Positions 1 to 7,147 of a stretch of 38,550 nucleotides of DNA are shown piece by piece. Both the position numbers and the translations under genes were made by a program. Each line of letters opens with the position of its first letter. The stretch's first letter is position 1. The notes under the pieces were generated by a model, which did not search any database, was not told where the DNA came from, and saw only the letters and a program-made list of their open reading frames with translations. Origin of the DNA: CAYMUC01 sp964471865 (GTDB lineage: Bacteria > Actinomycetota > Acidimicrobiia > Acidimicrobiales > Ilumatobacteraceae). The stretch is from NCBI GenBank assembly GCA_964471865.1, contig CAYYHU010000023.1, positions 1 to 38,550 on the forward strand, read 5' to 3'.

Positions 1-142
1 GACCGAGTTCCACCCCGATCGCCGTCGCTGCATCCTGGGCGGTCCTGGTTCCATCAGGAAAGCGTCGAGGATGGATCTCGAGTCCACGCTGGGCCGCGGC
101 GGCGACGACCCGATCCACGTTGGGATGTCTCGGTTCGGTCAT
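1..142 (-). CDS. YbaK/EbsC-family aminoacyl-tRNA deacylase, N-terminal part (cut by window edge)
   Basis: The minus strand opens with ATG at 142-140 and stays open to the window edge (47 codons). The product begins MTEPRHPNVDRVVAAAAQRG and continues with EIHPRRFPDGTRTAQDAATA and IGVELG. This is the usual N-terminus of the YbaK/ProX/EbsC fold, in which a small helix is followed by a strand and the xTAxxAAxAxGV segment that leads into the substrate pocket. Family members hydrolyse mischarged tRNA (for example Cys- or Ala-tRNAPro) in the cytoplasm. Its ATG overlaps the stop of the MFS gene (ATGA), so it is probably translationally coupled as the third gene of that operon. The catalytic Lys lies beyond the edge, so activity and specificity cannot be judged. 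Confidence 0.72.
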   Translation of the reverse strand, partial: MTEPRHPNVDRVVAAAAQRGLEIHPRRFPDGTRTAQDAATAIGVELG

Positions 143-1395
143 GTCACCGCCATTTCCACCAACGCCGGCTCCTCGGTCTGTCCGGCTCGGCCCGACCACA
201 GGATGGCTGCACCGGTCAGCGAGCAGACACCCGCCACCACATAGGACGTGTCATACCCCCCGGCGGCGTCATGGAGAAATCCCAGCAGCAACGGTCCTCC
301 GGCAGTTCCGAACGTGGTCACGAACTGGGAGCGGCTGAAGATCCGGGGGTAGTCACGTACTCCGAATCGGTCCGCCACGATCAAGGGTTGAAGCATGAGC
401 AAGTTGCCCACGGTCGCTCCGAACAGGATGATCGCCATGAACAGCATCCAGCGCACGTCGAAAACGGCGACGAGCACCATGGATGCGGCTTGGATCAGCG
501 CCAGGGTCAGGGTCAAGCGCACGAGGTCGACCCGAGGAGCGATGCGACCTCCGATGAGCCGGGCGACTACCGACGTTGCAGCCAGCACCGTCGTGGCGAG
601 TGTCGCCGAGGCGCGGTCGGTGCGTTCCTCCATCAATTTCACGAGTTGTTGGATGGCTCCGACCTGGGATCCGAGAATCAACACGTAGCCGATGGTCACC
701 GCCCAAAAGAACCGGGTTCTGACCGCCGAGGAATACGGCGTCCCTTCCATGACCGCCGGGGCGCTTCCTGCAGTGACCCGGCGCCCATCGGGTTCCCAGC
801 CCTTGGCCGCGGGGTCGGGATGAAGCAGCCACAGCGTGATCGGGATGATGCCGACCACCCAGATCAACCCCAGCCACGGGGTCCCGGCTCGAAGACCTTG
901 GGAATCGAGGAGCCACTTCGCGAACGGTGTGATGAGGATTCCCCCCACCGACAGTCCCGTCGACGCGACCGACAACGCGACGGCTCGACGCGTATGGAAC
1001 CACCGCGTCACCACGGTGGTGGCGGGCACGAGACCCGCACACGCCCACCCCAGAGCAAAGAACCCGTAGAGCACGTAGAGATGCCACGGCTCACTCGCTC
1101 GGCCGAGCGCGGCCAGAGCCACGGCACCCAGGACTCCACCGAACACCACGATCTGGCGCACATCGCGTCGGGCCATGACCCGGGCGATCCCGAGTCCGAC
1201 GAAACCTCCGACGATGAAGAACACCGTCGTCGCGGCTGAGATCGATGCGACCTCCCACCCTTGTTCACGACTGAACGCGTTGAGGTAGACGGCGAGACCG
1301 TAAAAACCAAGACCGGCAGAGACGGTGAGAACGGTGAATGCTGCCGCGACGACCTGCCAACCGGGAAACCGGTCCGGAGTCGCCGCGGAGGTCAC
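139..1395 (-). CDS. Major facilitator superfamily (MFS) transporter, 12 TM
   Basis: A 418-residue, very hydrophobic protein with about twelve predicted membrane helices and a more hydrophilic central loop near residues 205-225 (HPDPAAKGWEPDGRR), the usual 6+6 arrangement. The N-terminus (GWQVVAAAFTVLTVSAGLGF then YGLAVYLNAFSREQGW) and the RWFHTRRAVALSVASTG segment after helix 4 resemble the monocarboxylate/oxalate-formate-type MFS branch. Substrate unknown. The start ATG overlaps the stop of the upstream dehydratase gene (ATGA), and its own stop overlaps the start of the deacylase gene in the same way, so the three genes form one tightly coupled operon. The long plus-strand frame opposite it is a high-GC shadow. 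Confidence 0.85.
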   Translation of the reverse strand: MTSAATPDRFPGWQVVAAAFTVLTVSAGLGFYGLAVYLNAFSREQGWEVASISAATTVFFIVGGFVGLGIARVMARRDVRQIVVFGGVLGAVALAALGRASEPWHLYVLYGFFALGWACAGLVPATTVVTRWFHTRRAVALSVASTGLSVGGILITPFAKWLLDSQGLRAGTPWLGLIWVVGIIPITLWLLHPDPAAKGWEPDGRRVTAGSAPAVMEGTPYSSAVRTRFFWAVTIGYVLILGSQVGAIQQLVKLMEERTDRASATLATTVLAATSVVARLIGGRIAPRVDLVRLTLTLALIQAASMVLVAVFDVRWMLFMAIILFGATVGNLLMLQPLIVADRFGVRDYPRIFSRSQFVTTFGTAGGPLLLGFLHDAAGGYDTSYVVAGVCSLTGAAILWSGRAGQTEEPALVEMAVT

Positions 1396-1646
1396 CCGCG
1401 CGCCGTCGACAACGCGTCGATGGCGTCGGCGAGACGCCGATCACGATCGGTGACGGTGTTCCCGGCGTCATGGGACGTCAACTCGAGGGTGACCCGATTC
1501 CAGGTGTTGGTTATCGTGGGATGGTGGTTCTGAGTTTCGGCCAGCATCGCCACCCGAGTCATGAAGGCAAACGCCTCAGAGAAGTCCCCGAAGCGGAACT
1601 CGCGAGTGAGCCGACCGTCGATTTCGTTCCAGGATGTGTCGCTCAT
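1392..1646 (-). CDS. Pterin-4a-carbinolamine dehydratase family protein
   Basis: An 84-residue protein matching the PCD/DCoH family in length and motif: a segment ETQNHHPTITNTWNRV, the paired active-site histidines followed by Pro, then VTLELTSHDAGNTVTDRD and LADAID. The family dehydrates 4a-hydroxytetrahydrobiopterin during aromatic amino acid hydroxylation; many bacterial members have no known hydroxylase partner and none is seen here. The classical GLT in the last motif is replaced by GNTVT. First gene of a three-gene overlapping operon. The ATG lies 7 bases after a TAGCCT box and lacks a Shine-Dalgarno sequence, suggesting a leaderless transcript. Confidence 0.88.
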   Translation of the reverse strand: MSDTSWNEIDGRLTREFRFGDFSEAFAFMTRVAMLAETQNHHPTITNTWNRVTLELTSHDAGNTVTDRDRRLADAIDALSTARG

Positions 1647-1653
1647 GAGTCCG

Positions 1654-1659
1654 AGGCTA
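1654..1659 (-). promoter_or_regulatory. -10 box of the dehydratase-MFS operon (leaderless)
   Basis: On the minus strand TAGCCT is followed by 7 bases and then the ATG at 1646. No ribosome-binding site lies between, so transcription probably begins at or next to the start codon. Confidence 0.5.
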
Positions 1660-1681
1660 ACCCTGGTGACGGGATGGCGCC

Positions 1682-1712
1682 GATCCGGTCCCCGGAACCC
1701 GTGATCCGGTCC
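1682..1712. repeat. Direct repeat GATCCGGTCC x2, 21 bp apart
   Basis: Two identical decamers (1682-1691 and 1703-1712) lie in the divergent promoter region between the dehydratase operon and htpX. A 21-bp period is two helical turns, so both copies face the same side of the DNA, as expected for a tandem regulator site. No known regulator is recognised. Confidence 0.4.
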
Positions 1713-1789
1713 GATGACCCGCCCGATCCCGTAGGTATCCTGAGGCCACGGAGTTCACCGTCGCCTCTCAGCGGAACTGGAGCCTGTCG

Positions 1790-2659
1790 ATGTTCGCCAA
1801 TTCCCTCAAGACCGCCGTCCTGCTCGCCGGACTCGGTGGCCTCATCGTTGCCGTGGCCGGCATCCTCGGTGGTGGCTCCTCAGGAGCGCTGACCATTGGT
1901 TTGCTGCTGGCGTTGGTGATGGTCGGCGGCTCGTACTGGTTCAGCGACAAGCTCGCTCTCAAAAGCGCCAAGGCTCGCATCGTGACCGACGCCGAGGCCC
2001 CCGAGTTCGTCGCCATGATCCGCGATCTCGCTCAACGGGCCAATATGCCGATGCCGACCGTTGCGGTGTCGCCGAGTCCTCAACCCAACGCGTTCGCCAC
2101 CGGACGTGGTCCCCGCAATGCCGTGGTCTGCGCCACCGAAGGCTTGTTGCGCACCCTGCCCCGCGAGGAGGTCGAAGGGGTGATGGCGCATGAGCTGATG
2201 CATGTGAAGCACCGTGACATCCTCATCGGTTCCGTCGCGGCTGCGATCGCCACCGCGATCTCCTTCGTCGCACAGATGGCGATGTTCGCCACGATGTTCG
2301 CGGGAGGTCGAGATGACCGCGAGCGCACCAACCCTCTGGCGTTGTTGGCCGTGTCGCTTCTCGCTCCGATCGCAGCGTCACTGATTCAGATGGCGGTGTC
2401 GCGGTCCCGGGAGTACGAAGCCGACCGGGGAGCGGCGGCATTGTTGGGAACCGGCGAACCGCTCGCTCGTGCACTCGAGCGCATCGAAGCTCACGCCGCT
2501 CGGATTCCCATGCAGGTCGCGCCCGCCCAGGCTCAGGCCTACATCCACAACCCGTTGGCCGAGTTCAAACACCGTCCGGGGACCGGAGTCGACGTGGGGC
2601 GGCTGTTCTCCACCCACCCGCCGACCGAGGAGCGCATCCGCCGCCTTCGCTCGATGTGA
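1790..2659 (+). CDS. htpX: Protease HtpX, M48-family membrane zinc metalloprotease
   Basis: A 289-residue membrane protease. Two N-terminal hydrophobic helices (about residues 8-28 and 34-51) precede the catalytic domain. The zinc motif HELMH is at 134-138 and the third zinc ligand is E208 in EYEAD, with a second hydrophobic hairpin (about 146-170 and 184-200) between them, which is the HtpX topology. The family segment QPNAFATGRGPRNAVVCATE is at 98-117. HtpX degrades misfolded membrane proteins and acts with FtsH-type quality control. GGAG lies 7-8 bases before the ATG, and a TATCCT box at about 1737-1742 is a plausible -10, giving a normal leader. Monocistronic, convergent with sufC. Confidence 0.93.
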   Translation: MFANSLKTAVLLAGLGGLIVAVAGILGGGSSGALTIGLLLALVMVGGSYWFSDKLALKSAKARIVTDAEAPEFVAMIRDLAQRANMPMPTVAVSPSPQPNAFATGRGPRNAVVCATEGLLRTLPREEVEGVMAHELMHVKHRDILIGSVAAAIATAISFVAQMAMFATMFAGGRDDRERTNPLALLAVSLLAPIAASLIQMAVSRSREYEADRGAAALLGTGEPLARALERIEAHAARIPMQVAPAQAQAYIHNPLAEFKHRPGTGVDVGRLFSTHPPTEERIRRLRSM

Positions 2660-2792
2660 TGAGCGGCTAGGCCTCAGTCGAGGTCAGGCCCTGGGCGCTC
2701 GCCTTGTGAGACGTCGCGGTGGGTCGAGCAGCGCAAAGTAGATCGCTCGTATCACTAGCGAACGACGACGGCGCTCACCAGCACTCACGCCA

Positions 2793-3515
2793 TCACACGA
2801 ACGCTGCGTAGCCGTCGCTTTCGAGGGTGTCAGCGAGTTCGGGGCCACCGCTCGCGACGATGCGGCCCTTGACCAGGATGTGCACGTGGTCGGCGCGAAG
2901 TTCGTGCAGCAACCGGGTGTAGTGAGTGATCGCGAGAACTCCGAGACCCTCCTCGCTCAGAGCTTCGACGCGTCGGGCACAATCCCGCAAAGCATCGATG
3001 TCGAGACCAGAGTCCAGTTCGTCGAGAACGGCGATCGCCGGGTTCAACACGGCGAGTTGCAGAGTCTCGTTGCGCTTCTTCTCCCCACCGGAGAGATCGA
3101 CGTTCAAGGAGCGATGCAGCAACGCCGGCGCGAGTCCGATGCGCGCCGCTTCGGACTCGAGAAGTCCGCTCAGACCCTCGGTGTCTCGACCCCGCTGCAC
3201 CAGCGCCTCAGCGAGCGCATCGTCGAGGCTGACCCCGGGGACCTCGGTCGGATACTGCATGACGAGATGCAGCCCCGCCTGGGCCCGTCGCCAGGTCGGC
3301 ATCGACAACAGATCGACACCATCGAGAGTCGCGGTACCGCCAAGGACCTCATAACCGGGCTTGCCCATGAGGACCGCGGACAGGGTGCTCTTGCCCGCAC
3401 CGTTGGGACCCATCACGGCATGGACCTCACCCGAGTTCACCGTGAGGTCGATCCCGTGCAGGATCTGGTTGCCGTCCACCGCGGCGGCGAGTCCTCGGAT
3501 CTCGAGTGTGCTCAT
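2793..3515 (-). CDS. sufC: SufC, Fe-S cluster assembly ATPase
   Basis: A 240-residue ABC-type ATPase that energises the SufBCD scaffold in the cytoplasm. Walker A GPNGAGKS is at 36-43, the signature is LSGGEKKR with the SufC-typical EKKR, and Walker B is IAVLDELDSGLDID with the SufC-specific DELDSGLD. An upstream in-frame extension exists, but MSTLEIRGL matches the family N-terminus and its ATG overlaps the stop of the Rieske gene (ATGA), so the start is set at 3515. Last gene of the suf cluster. The frame shows no truncation. Confidence 0.97.
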   Translation of the reverse strand: MSTLEIRGLAAAVDGNQILHGIDLTVNSGEVHAVMGPNGAGKSTLSAVLMGKPGYEVLGGTATLDGVDLLSMPTWRRAQAGLHLVMQYPTEVPGVSLDDALAEALVQRGRDTEGLSGLLESEAARIGLAPALLHRSLNVDLSGGEKKRNETLQLAVLNPAIAVLDELDSGLDIDALRDCARRVEALSEEGLGVLAITHYTRLLHELRADHVHILVKGRIVASGGPELADTLESDGYAAFV

Positions 3516-3835
3516 GACGCCACCTCTACATCCACGAGGATCTGACCGTTCTCGACCCGAGCGACATAGACCGGCACCGGCTGGGTGGCCGGCAACGTGT
3601 CGGGCTGGCCGGTGACGAGGGAGAACGCACTGCCGTGTTTGATGCATTCGAGCTGGCAGGTGTCGGTATGGACCTCGCCATCCGACAGCGAGACGTCGGC
3701 ATGAGAGCACCGGTCGCCGATGGCGTAGACGTCATCACCGATACGCACCACCGCCACCGCGGTTCCGTTCACCTCGACACGCCGAGCGGTCCCCGAAGCC
3801 AACTCATCGAAAGAACACACCACCTGGGCCGTCAT
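3512..3835 (-). CDS. Rieske [2Fe-2S] ferredoxin of the suf cluster
   Basis: A 107-residue single-domain Rieske protein. Ligands are visible as C43-S-H45 and C64-I-K-H67, the classical CxH...CxxH pair, within a NirD/BphF-like small fold. In many actinobacteria a gene of this type sits between sufD and sufC; its proposed role is electron supply or cluster handling during Fe-S assembly, but it has not been firmly established. Start and stop overlap the neighbours by ATGA on both sides, so it should be made in step with SufD and SufC. Soluble, no signal peptide. Confidence 0.93.
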   Translation of the reverse strand: MTAQVVCSFDELASGTARRVEVNGTAVAVVRIGDDVYAIGDRCSHADVSLSDGEVHTDTCQLECIKHGSAFSLVTGQPDTLPATQPVPVYVARVENGQILVDVEVAS

Positions 3836-5010
3836 CGGTCTCCTCCTCGATCCTGGGCGCGTGCCAACTCGGCTTCCGCCAATTTCACCGCCACCCGGCG
3901 ACGCAGATCGGCGGTCAGTTCCGACGCAGGCAATTGCTCGATCACCTCATCGAAGAAGCCCAGCACCACGAGACGCTCCGCTACCTCGGGACGGATCCCG
4001 CGGCTCTCGAGGTAATAGCGCTGATCCTCGTTGACCGGACCGACCGTCGAGGCATGGCTGCAGCGCACATCGTTGGTTTCGATCTCGAGGTTCGGAACGC
4101 TTTCGGCCCACGCGCCCTCCGACAACGTGAGGTTCCGGTTCGTCTGATTCGCCGTGGTGCCTCGGGCTTGTTCGCGAATCTTGATGAGTCCGGTGTACAC
4201 GCTGCGGGCCGTATCGGCCACGGCACCCTTGAACAACAAGTCACTCGTGGTGTGAGGCGCTGCGTGATCCTGAAGGGTCCGGAAATCATGCATCTGAGTT
4301 CCGGTCGCGAAGTAGAGCGCAACCTGACGGGTGTTGGCGCCGGGTCCCACGACGCGGGCATCGGTACGCATCCGGGCATAGTCGGCGCCGAGTGCGACCG
4401 TGGCGAGCAGCGTCGTCGAATCACGTTCCCCGACCGCTTGTTGATGACCGATCATCCATGCGTCGGGTCCGAGTTCGTTGACTCCGAGGTAGCGCACACG
4501 GGCTGCAGCCCCCGCGCGCACCTGCAGCATCGGCACCACGAGCGAGTTGGCGCGACGCCCCTCAGACGTGATGAACCGTTCGATCACGCTGATCTCGGCA
4601 TCGGCACCGACCTCGAGAACGACCCGCGGGTACAGCGCCTGACCGTCCTCGTCGATCACATGGGTGATGACGACCGGATCAGCAATGGTTCGCCCGGCGG
4701 GGACTCGCAGAGTGATCGGACGGGCATGGACCAGGTTCGCATCGGCGAAGATGTCAGGGGCGTTCGAGCCCAAGACATCGGCGACGACGTCCATGGCGTC
4801 GCTCGATACCACGGCCGGATCCGACACGACAGTGGAGACCTCAGCGGGCACGAACCGGGAGAGGTCGAGATCGCCGATCCGGCTATAGCGCCAGATTTCC
4901 TCGTCGGTGGTGGGCATCGCGGCATCAGCGACACGTCGGGCGGCCGCAGAGCGATCGGACTCCCAGGCGTCGTCGATCACCCGGTCCGCTTCGGGGGTGA
5001 AAGCAGGCAC
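3832..5010 (-). CDS. sufD: SufD, Fe-S cluster assembly scaffold subunit
   Basis: A 392-residue SufB/SufD-type right-handed beta-helix protein. It is assigned to SufD by position and by the C-terminal motif RCSHASTVGPVNEDQRYYLE, which contains the conserved His of the SufD side of the SufB-SufD interface, followed by the RGI helix. It forms the SufBC2D scaffold with SufB and SufC. The start is GTG at 5010. There is no Shine-Dalgarno sequence; a TAGTAT box ends 7 bases before the GTG, so the message is probably leaderless. That box lies inside the palindromic element shared with sufB. The stop overlaps the Rieske ATG. Confidence 0.95.
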   Translation of the reverse strand: MPAFTPEADRVIDDAWESDRSAAARRVADAAMPTTDEEIWRYSRIGDLDLSRFVPAEVSTVVSDPAVVSSDAMDVVADVLGSNAPDIFADANLVHARPITLRVPAGRTIADPVVITHVIDEDGQALYPRVVLEVGADAEISVIERFITSEGRRANSLVVPMLQVRAGAAARVRYLGVNELGPDAWMIGHQQAVGERDSTTLLATVALGADYARMRTDARVVGPGANTRQVALYFATGTQMHDFRTLQDHAAPHTTSDLLFKGAVADTARSVYTGLIKIREQARGTTANQTNRNLTLSEGAWAESVPNLEIETNDVRCSHASTVGPVNEDQRYYLESRGIRPEVAERLVVLGFFDEVIEQLPASELTADLRRRVAVKLAEAELARAQDRGGDR

Positions 5011-5017
5011 GGCGGAA

Positions 5018-5044
5018 ATACTACTAAGCGCATAGTGCTAATTC
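5018..5044 (-). promoter_or_regulatory. sufD promoter with suf palindromic operator
   Basis: Reading the plus strand, 5023-5044 holds ACTA-N6-TAGT-N3-AATTC. The same element lies before sufB, with 16 of 22 positions identical. On the minus strand TAGTAT (5023-5018) overlaps the operator and ends 7 bases before the sufD GTG, so a bound regulator would cover the -10 region. The half-site geometry (4-N6-4) is like that of Fe-S-sensing SufR-type sites, but the bases differ. Confidence 0.6.
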
Positions 5045-5107
5045 CCACCCTCGGGAGTCGGCGCGACACAGCCGACGCGCCGGGATAGCGCTCGAGGCGA
5101 GATGGCC

Positions 5108-5455
5108 TCAGCGACGTCGGCGCGGCATGAAGCGTCGCCAGCCGCGGCCGCGGCGACGCTCGTTCTCGAGGTCCTCGAGAACCGAAGCCCCGGCTGCATT
5201 CACGATGTCTTCGGCCGCATCGAGCACTGCAGCTGCCGATCCGTCTTCGAGCCCGGGGGGATCAGGAGGAGCCGGTGGTCGCACGAGCGATCCATGAGCC
5301 CACCCCACATCGGCCACTCGGCGTTCATAACTCGCACAGCCCTCAGGACACCGCCACGGCGCATCCGGTGCGAGATCGAGACGACAACGCCGAACCGTCT
5401 CCCCACTCGCGTAGGTACGGCTCTCGAAATGCTTGCACTCCTCGCGCATGGGCAT
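5108..5455 (-). CDS. Conserved-looking Cys4 hypothetical protein between sufB and sufD
   Basis: A 115-residue protein not recognised as a named family. The N-terminal 45 residues hold four cysteines, C7, C24, C36 and C40 (CKHF...RRCRLD...WRCPEGC), arranged like a small zinc or Fe-S binding knuckle. The middle is Pro-rich (RPPAPPDPPG), followed by an acidic-amphipathic helix (AAAVLDAAEDIVNAAG) and a basic tail (RRRGRGWRRFMPRRRR) that could bind nucleic acid or membrane. It lies on the same strand as sufB and sufD but with 118 bases before it and 97 after, unlike the overlapping sufD-Rieske-sufC genes. TAACCT lies 8 bases before the ATG. A role in Fe-S assembly is inferred from position only. 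Confidence 0.72.
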   Translation of the reverse strand: MPMREECKHFESRTYASGETVRRCRLDLAPDAPWRCPEGCASYERRVADVGWAHGSLVRPPAPPDPPGLEDGSAAAVLDAAEDIVNAAGASVLEDLENERRRGRGWRRFMPRRRR

Positions 5456-5485
5456 ATGTGTCGAGGTTATCGGCCCCGACGCGAC

Positions 5486-5513
5486 GGTTCCCGGCGTCGA
5501 AACGCCGGGAACC
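5486..5513 (-). terminator. Perfect 12-bp hairpin between sufB and the Cys4 gene
   Basis: GGTTCCCGGCGT (5486-5497), a four-base loop, and ACGCCGGGAACC (5502-5513). Read on the minus strand the loop is TTCG, an exceptionally stable tetraloop. No T-tract follows, so it is either a high-GC terminator after sufB or an mRNA processing/attenuation element that lowers expression of the downstream genes relative to sufB. Confidence 0.6.
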
Positions 5514-5573
5514 TGGGGAATCTCAGGATGGCACCGATCACGATCCGCCCGATCGGGACGGATCGTCGCGATA

Positions 5574-6974
5574 TCAGCCGACCGAGCCCTCCATCTGCAG
5601 TTCGATCAGTCGCGACCATTCCACGGCATATTCCATGGGCAGGGTCCGAGTCACCGGCTCGATGAACCCGTTGACGACCATCGACATGGCCTGCTCCTCA
5701 GACAGCCCGCGGCTCGTCAGATAGAACAACTGCTCATCGGCGATCTTGGACACGGTCGCTTCGTGACCGATCTGGGCGTCACGCTCACCGACTTCCATAT
5801 ACGGAAGGGTCCGCGACTCCGAGGTCTCGTCCAGGATCAGCGCATCGCATTGGACGTGGCTCTTACATCCGTGCGCCCCTTCGTCCACACGGACCAGACC
5901 GCGATAGGTGGTGATGCCACCGTCTTTGGAAATCGACTTCGACACGATCTTGGAGGAGGTGTTGGGAGCGGCGTGCACCATCTTGGCGCCGGCATCTTGA
6001 TGCTGCCCGGCACCCGCGTAGGCCACCGACAACACCTCACCCGTCGCGCCTTCACCCACGAGATAGACGCTGGGGTACTTCATCGTCAGCTTGGAGCCGA
6101 TGTTGCCGTCGATCCATTCCATGTGACCGTGGGCTTCGACCCGCGCCCGCTTCGTGACGAGGTTGTAGACGTTGGGCGACCAGTTCTGAATGGTCGTATA
6201 GGTCACGCGGGCATGAGGCTTGACCACGATCTCGACCACGGCGGAATGCAGTGAATCGCTCGTGTACACCGGAGCCGAGCAGCCTTCGATGTAGTGCACC
6301 TTGGCGCCCTCATCGGCGATGATCAGCGTGCGCTCGAACTGCCCGGCGTTTTCGGAGTTGATCCGGAAGTACGCCTGCAGAGGCATCTCGCATTCGACAC
6401 CCGGGGGCACGTAGATGAACGAGCCCCCCGACCACACCGCCGAGTTGAGCGCCGCGAACTTGTTGTCCCCGGGAGGGATCACGGTGCCGAAGTACTTCTT
6501 GACGATGTCGGGGTACTCGCGAAGCGCCGTGTCCATGTCGCAGAACAGGATTCCCTGCGCCTCGAGATCTTCACGGTTCTTGTGGAACACGACCTCGGAC
6601 TCGTACTGCGCGGTCACGCCGGCGAGGTATTGGCGCTCGGCCTCGGGAATACCGAGCTTTTCGTAGGTCCGCATCATCTCTTCGGGCAACTGATCCCACT
6701 CGTCGACCTGCTCGGTGGCGGGCTTCAAGTAGTAGTAGATGTCCTGGAAATCGATATCGGGCATGTTCTCGGCGAACCAGGGCGCCATCGGCTTGCGCTC
6801 GAAGAGGCGATACGAGCGCTGGCGGAACATCCGCATCCACTCGGGTTCGCCCTTCCACCACGAGATCTGATCGACGACACCGTCGTTGATGCCCTTTTCA
6901 GGGGTGAACGCGTATTCGACCTCGTCATGCCATCCGAGGTCGTACTTGGAAAGGTCCAGATCGAATGACGTCAT
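5574..6974 (-). CDS. sufB: SufB, Fe-S cluster assembly scaffold subunit
   Basis: A 466-residue protein with the full SufB architecture: an N-terminal helical part (YAFTPEKGINDGVVDQISWW, about residues 21-40), then the beta-helix core with GSFIYVPPGVECEMPLQAYF and IEGCSAPVYTSDSLH, then a C-terminal segment holding CKSHVQCDALILDE and GHEATVSKIADEQLFYLTSR. These segments are nearly invariant in SufB. SufB receives sulfur and builds the nascent cluster on the SufBC2D complex. AGGAG lies 6 bases before the ATG, so unlike sufD it has a normal leader of about 45 bases starting near the operator at 7029-7050. First gene of the suf cluster; no sufS, sufU, sufT or regulator gene is in the window. Confidence 0.97.
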   Translation of the reverse strand: MTSFDLDLSKYDLGWHDEVEYAFTPEKGINDGVVDQISWWKGEPEWMRMFRQRSYRLFERKPMAPWFAENMPDIDFQDIYYYLKPATEQVDEWDQLPEEMMRTYEKLGIPEAERQYLAGVTAQYESEVVFHKNREDLEAQGILFCDMDTALREYPDIVKKYFGTVIPPGDNKFAALNSAVWSGGSFIYVPPGVECEMPLQAYFRINSENAGQFERTLIIADEGAKVHYIEGCSAPVYTSDSLHSAVVEIVVKPHARVTYTTIQNWSPNVYNLVTKRARVEAHGHMEWIDGNIGSKLTMKYPSVYLVGEGATGEVLSVAYAGAGQHQDAGAKMVHAAPNTSSKIVSKSISKDGGITTYRGLVRVDEGAHGCKSHVQCDALILDETSESRTLPYMEVGERDAQIGHEATVSKIADEQLFYLTSRGLSEEQAMSMVVNGFIEPVTRTLPMEYAVEWSRLIELQMEGSVG

Positions 6975-7028
6975 GGTGCGCTCCTGAGCGGGATACGGGC
7001 CATGGGTTCACGGCCTCGAGGGATTTGC

Positions 7029-7050
7029 ACTACGGCCATAGTAACAATTC
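7029..7050 (-). promoter_or_regulatory. sufB promoter with suf palindromic operator
   Basis: Plus-strand reading ACTA-N6-TAGT-N3-AATTC, the same element as at 5023-5044. On the minus strand TACTAT (7043-7038) is a good -10 hexamer and overlaps the left arm of the palindrome. It lies 55-76 bases before the sufB ATG. Confidence 0.6.
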
Positions 7051-7132
7051 GGGCTCGGGATGCCACCCCGGAACGGCCCCGTTCACGCTGATGCCGGGAG
7101 TGGGGCCCGCGAAGAATCGGGCCCACAGGCAT

Positions 7133-7138
7133 TAGGGT
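7133..7138 (+). promoter_or_regulatory. -10 box of ychF
   Basis: TAGGGT ends 9 bases before the ychF ATG, and there is no Shine-Dalgarno sequence in between. Leaderless or nearly so. Confidence 0.45.
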
Positions 7139-7147
7139 CGCAGCGCC

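Noticed and set aside
271..1239. Long plus-strand frame opposite the MFS gene
   Set aside because: Composition is a typical high-GC antisense shadow (His/Arg/Asp-rich, no hydrophobic core), while the minus strand gives a clear membrane transporter.
2743..2761. TCGCT-N9-AGCGA as a terminator between htpX and sufC
   Set aside because: Only a 5-bp stem with a 9-base loop and no T-tract; could arise by chance.
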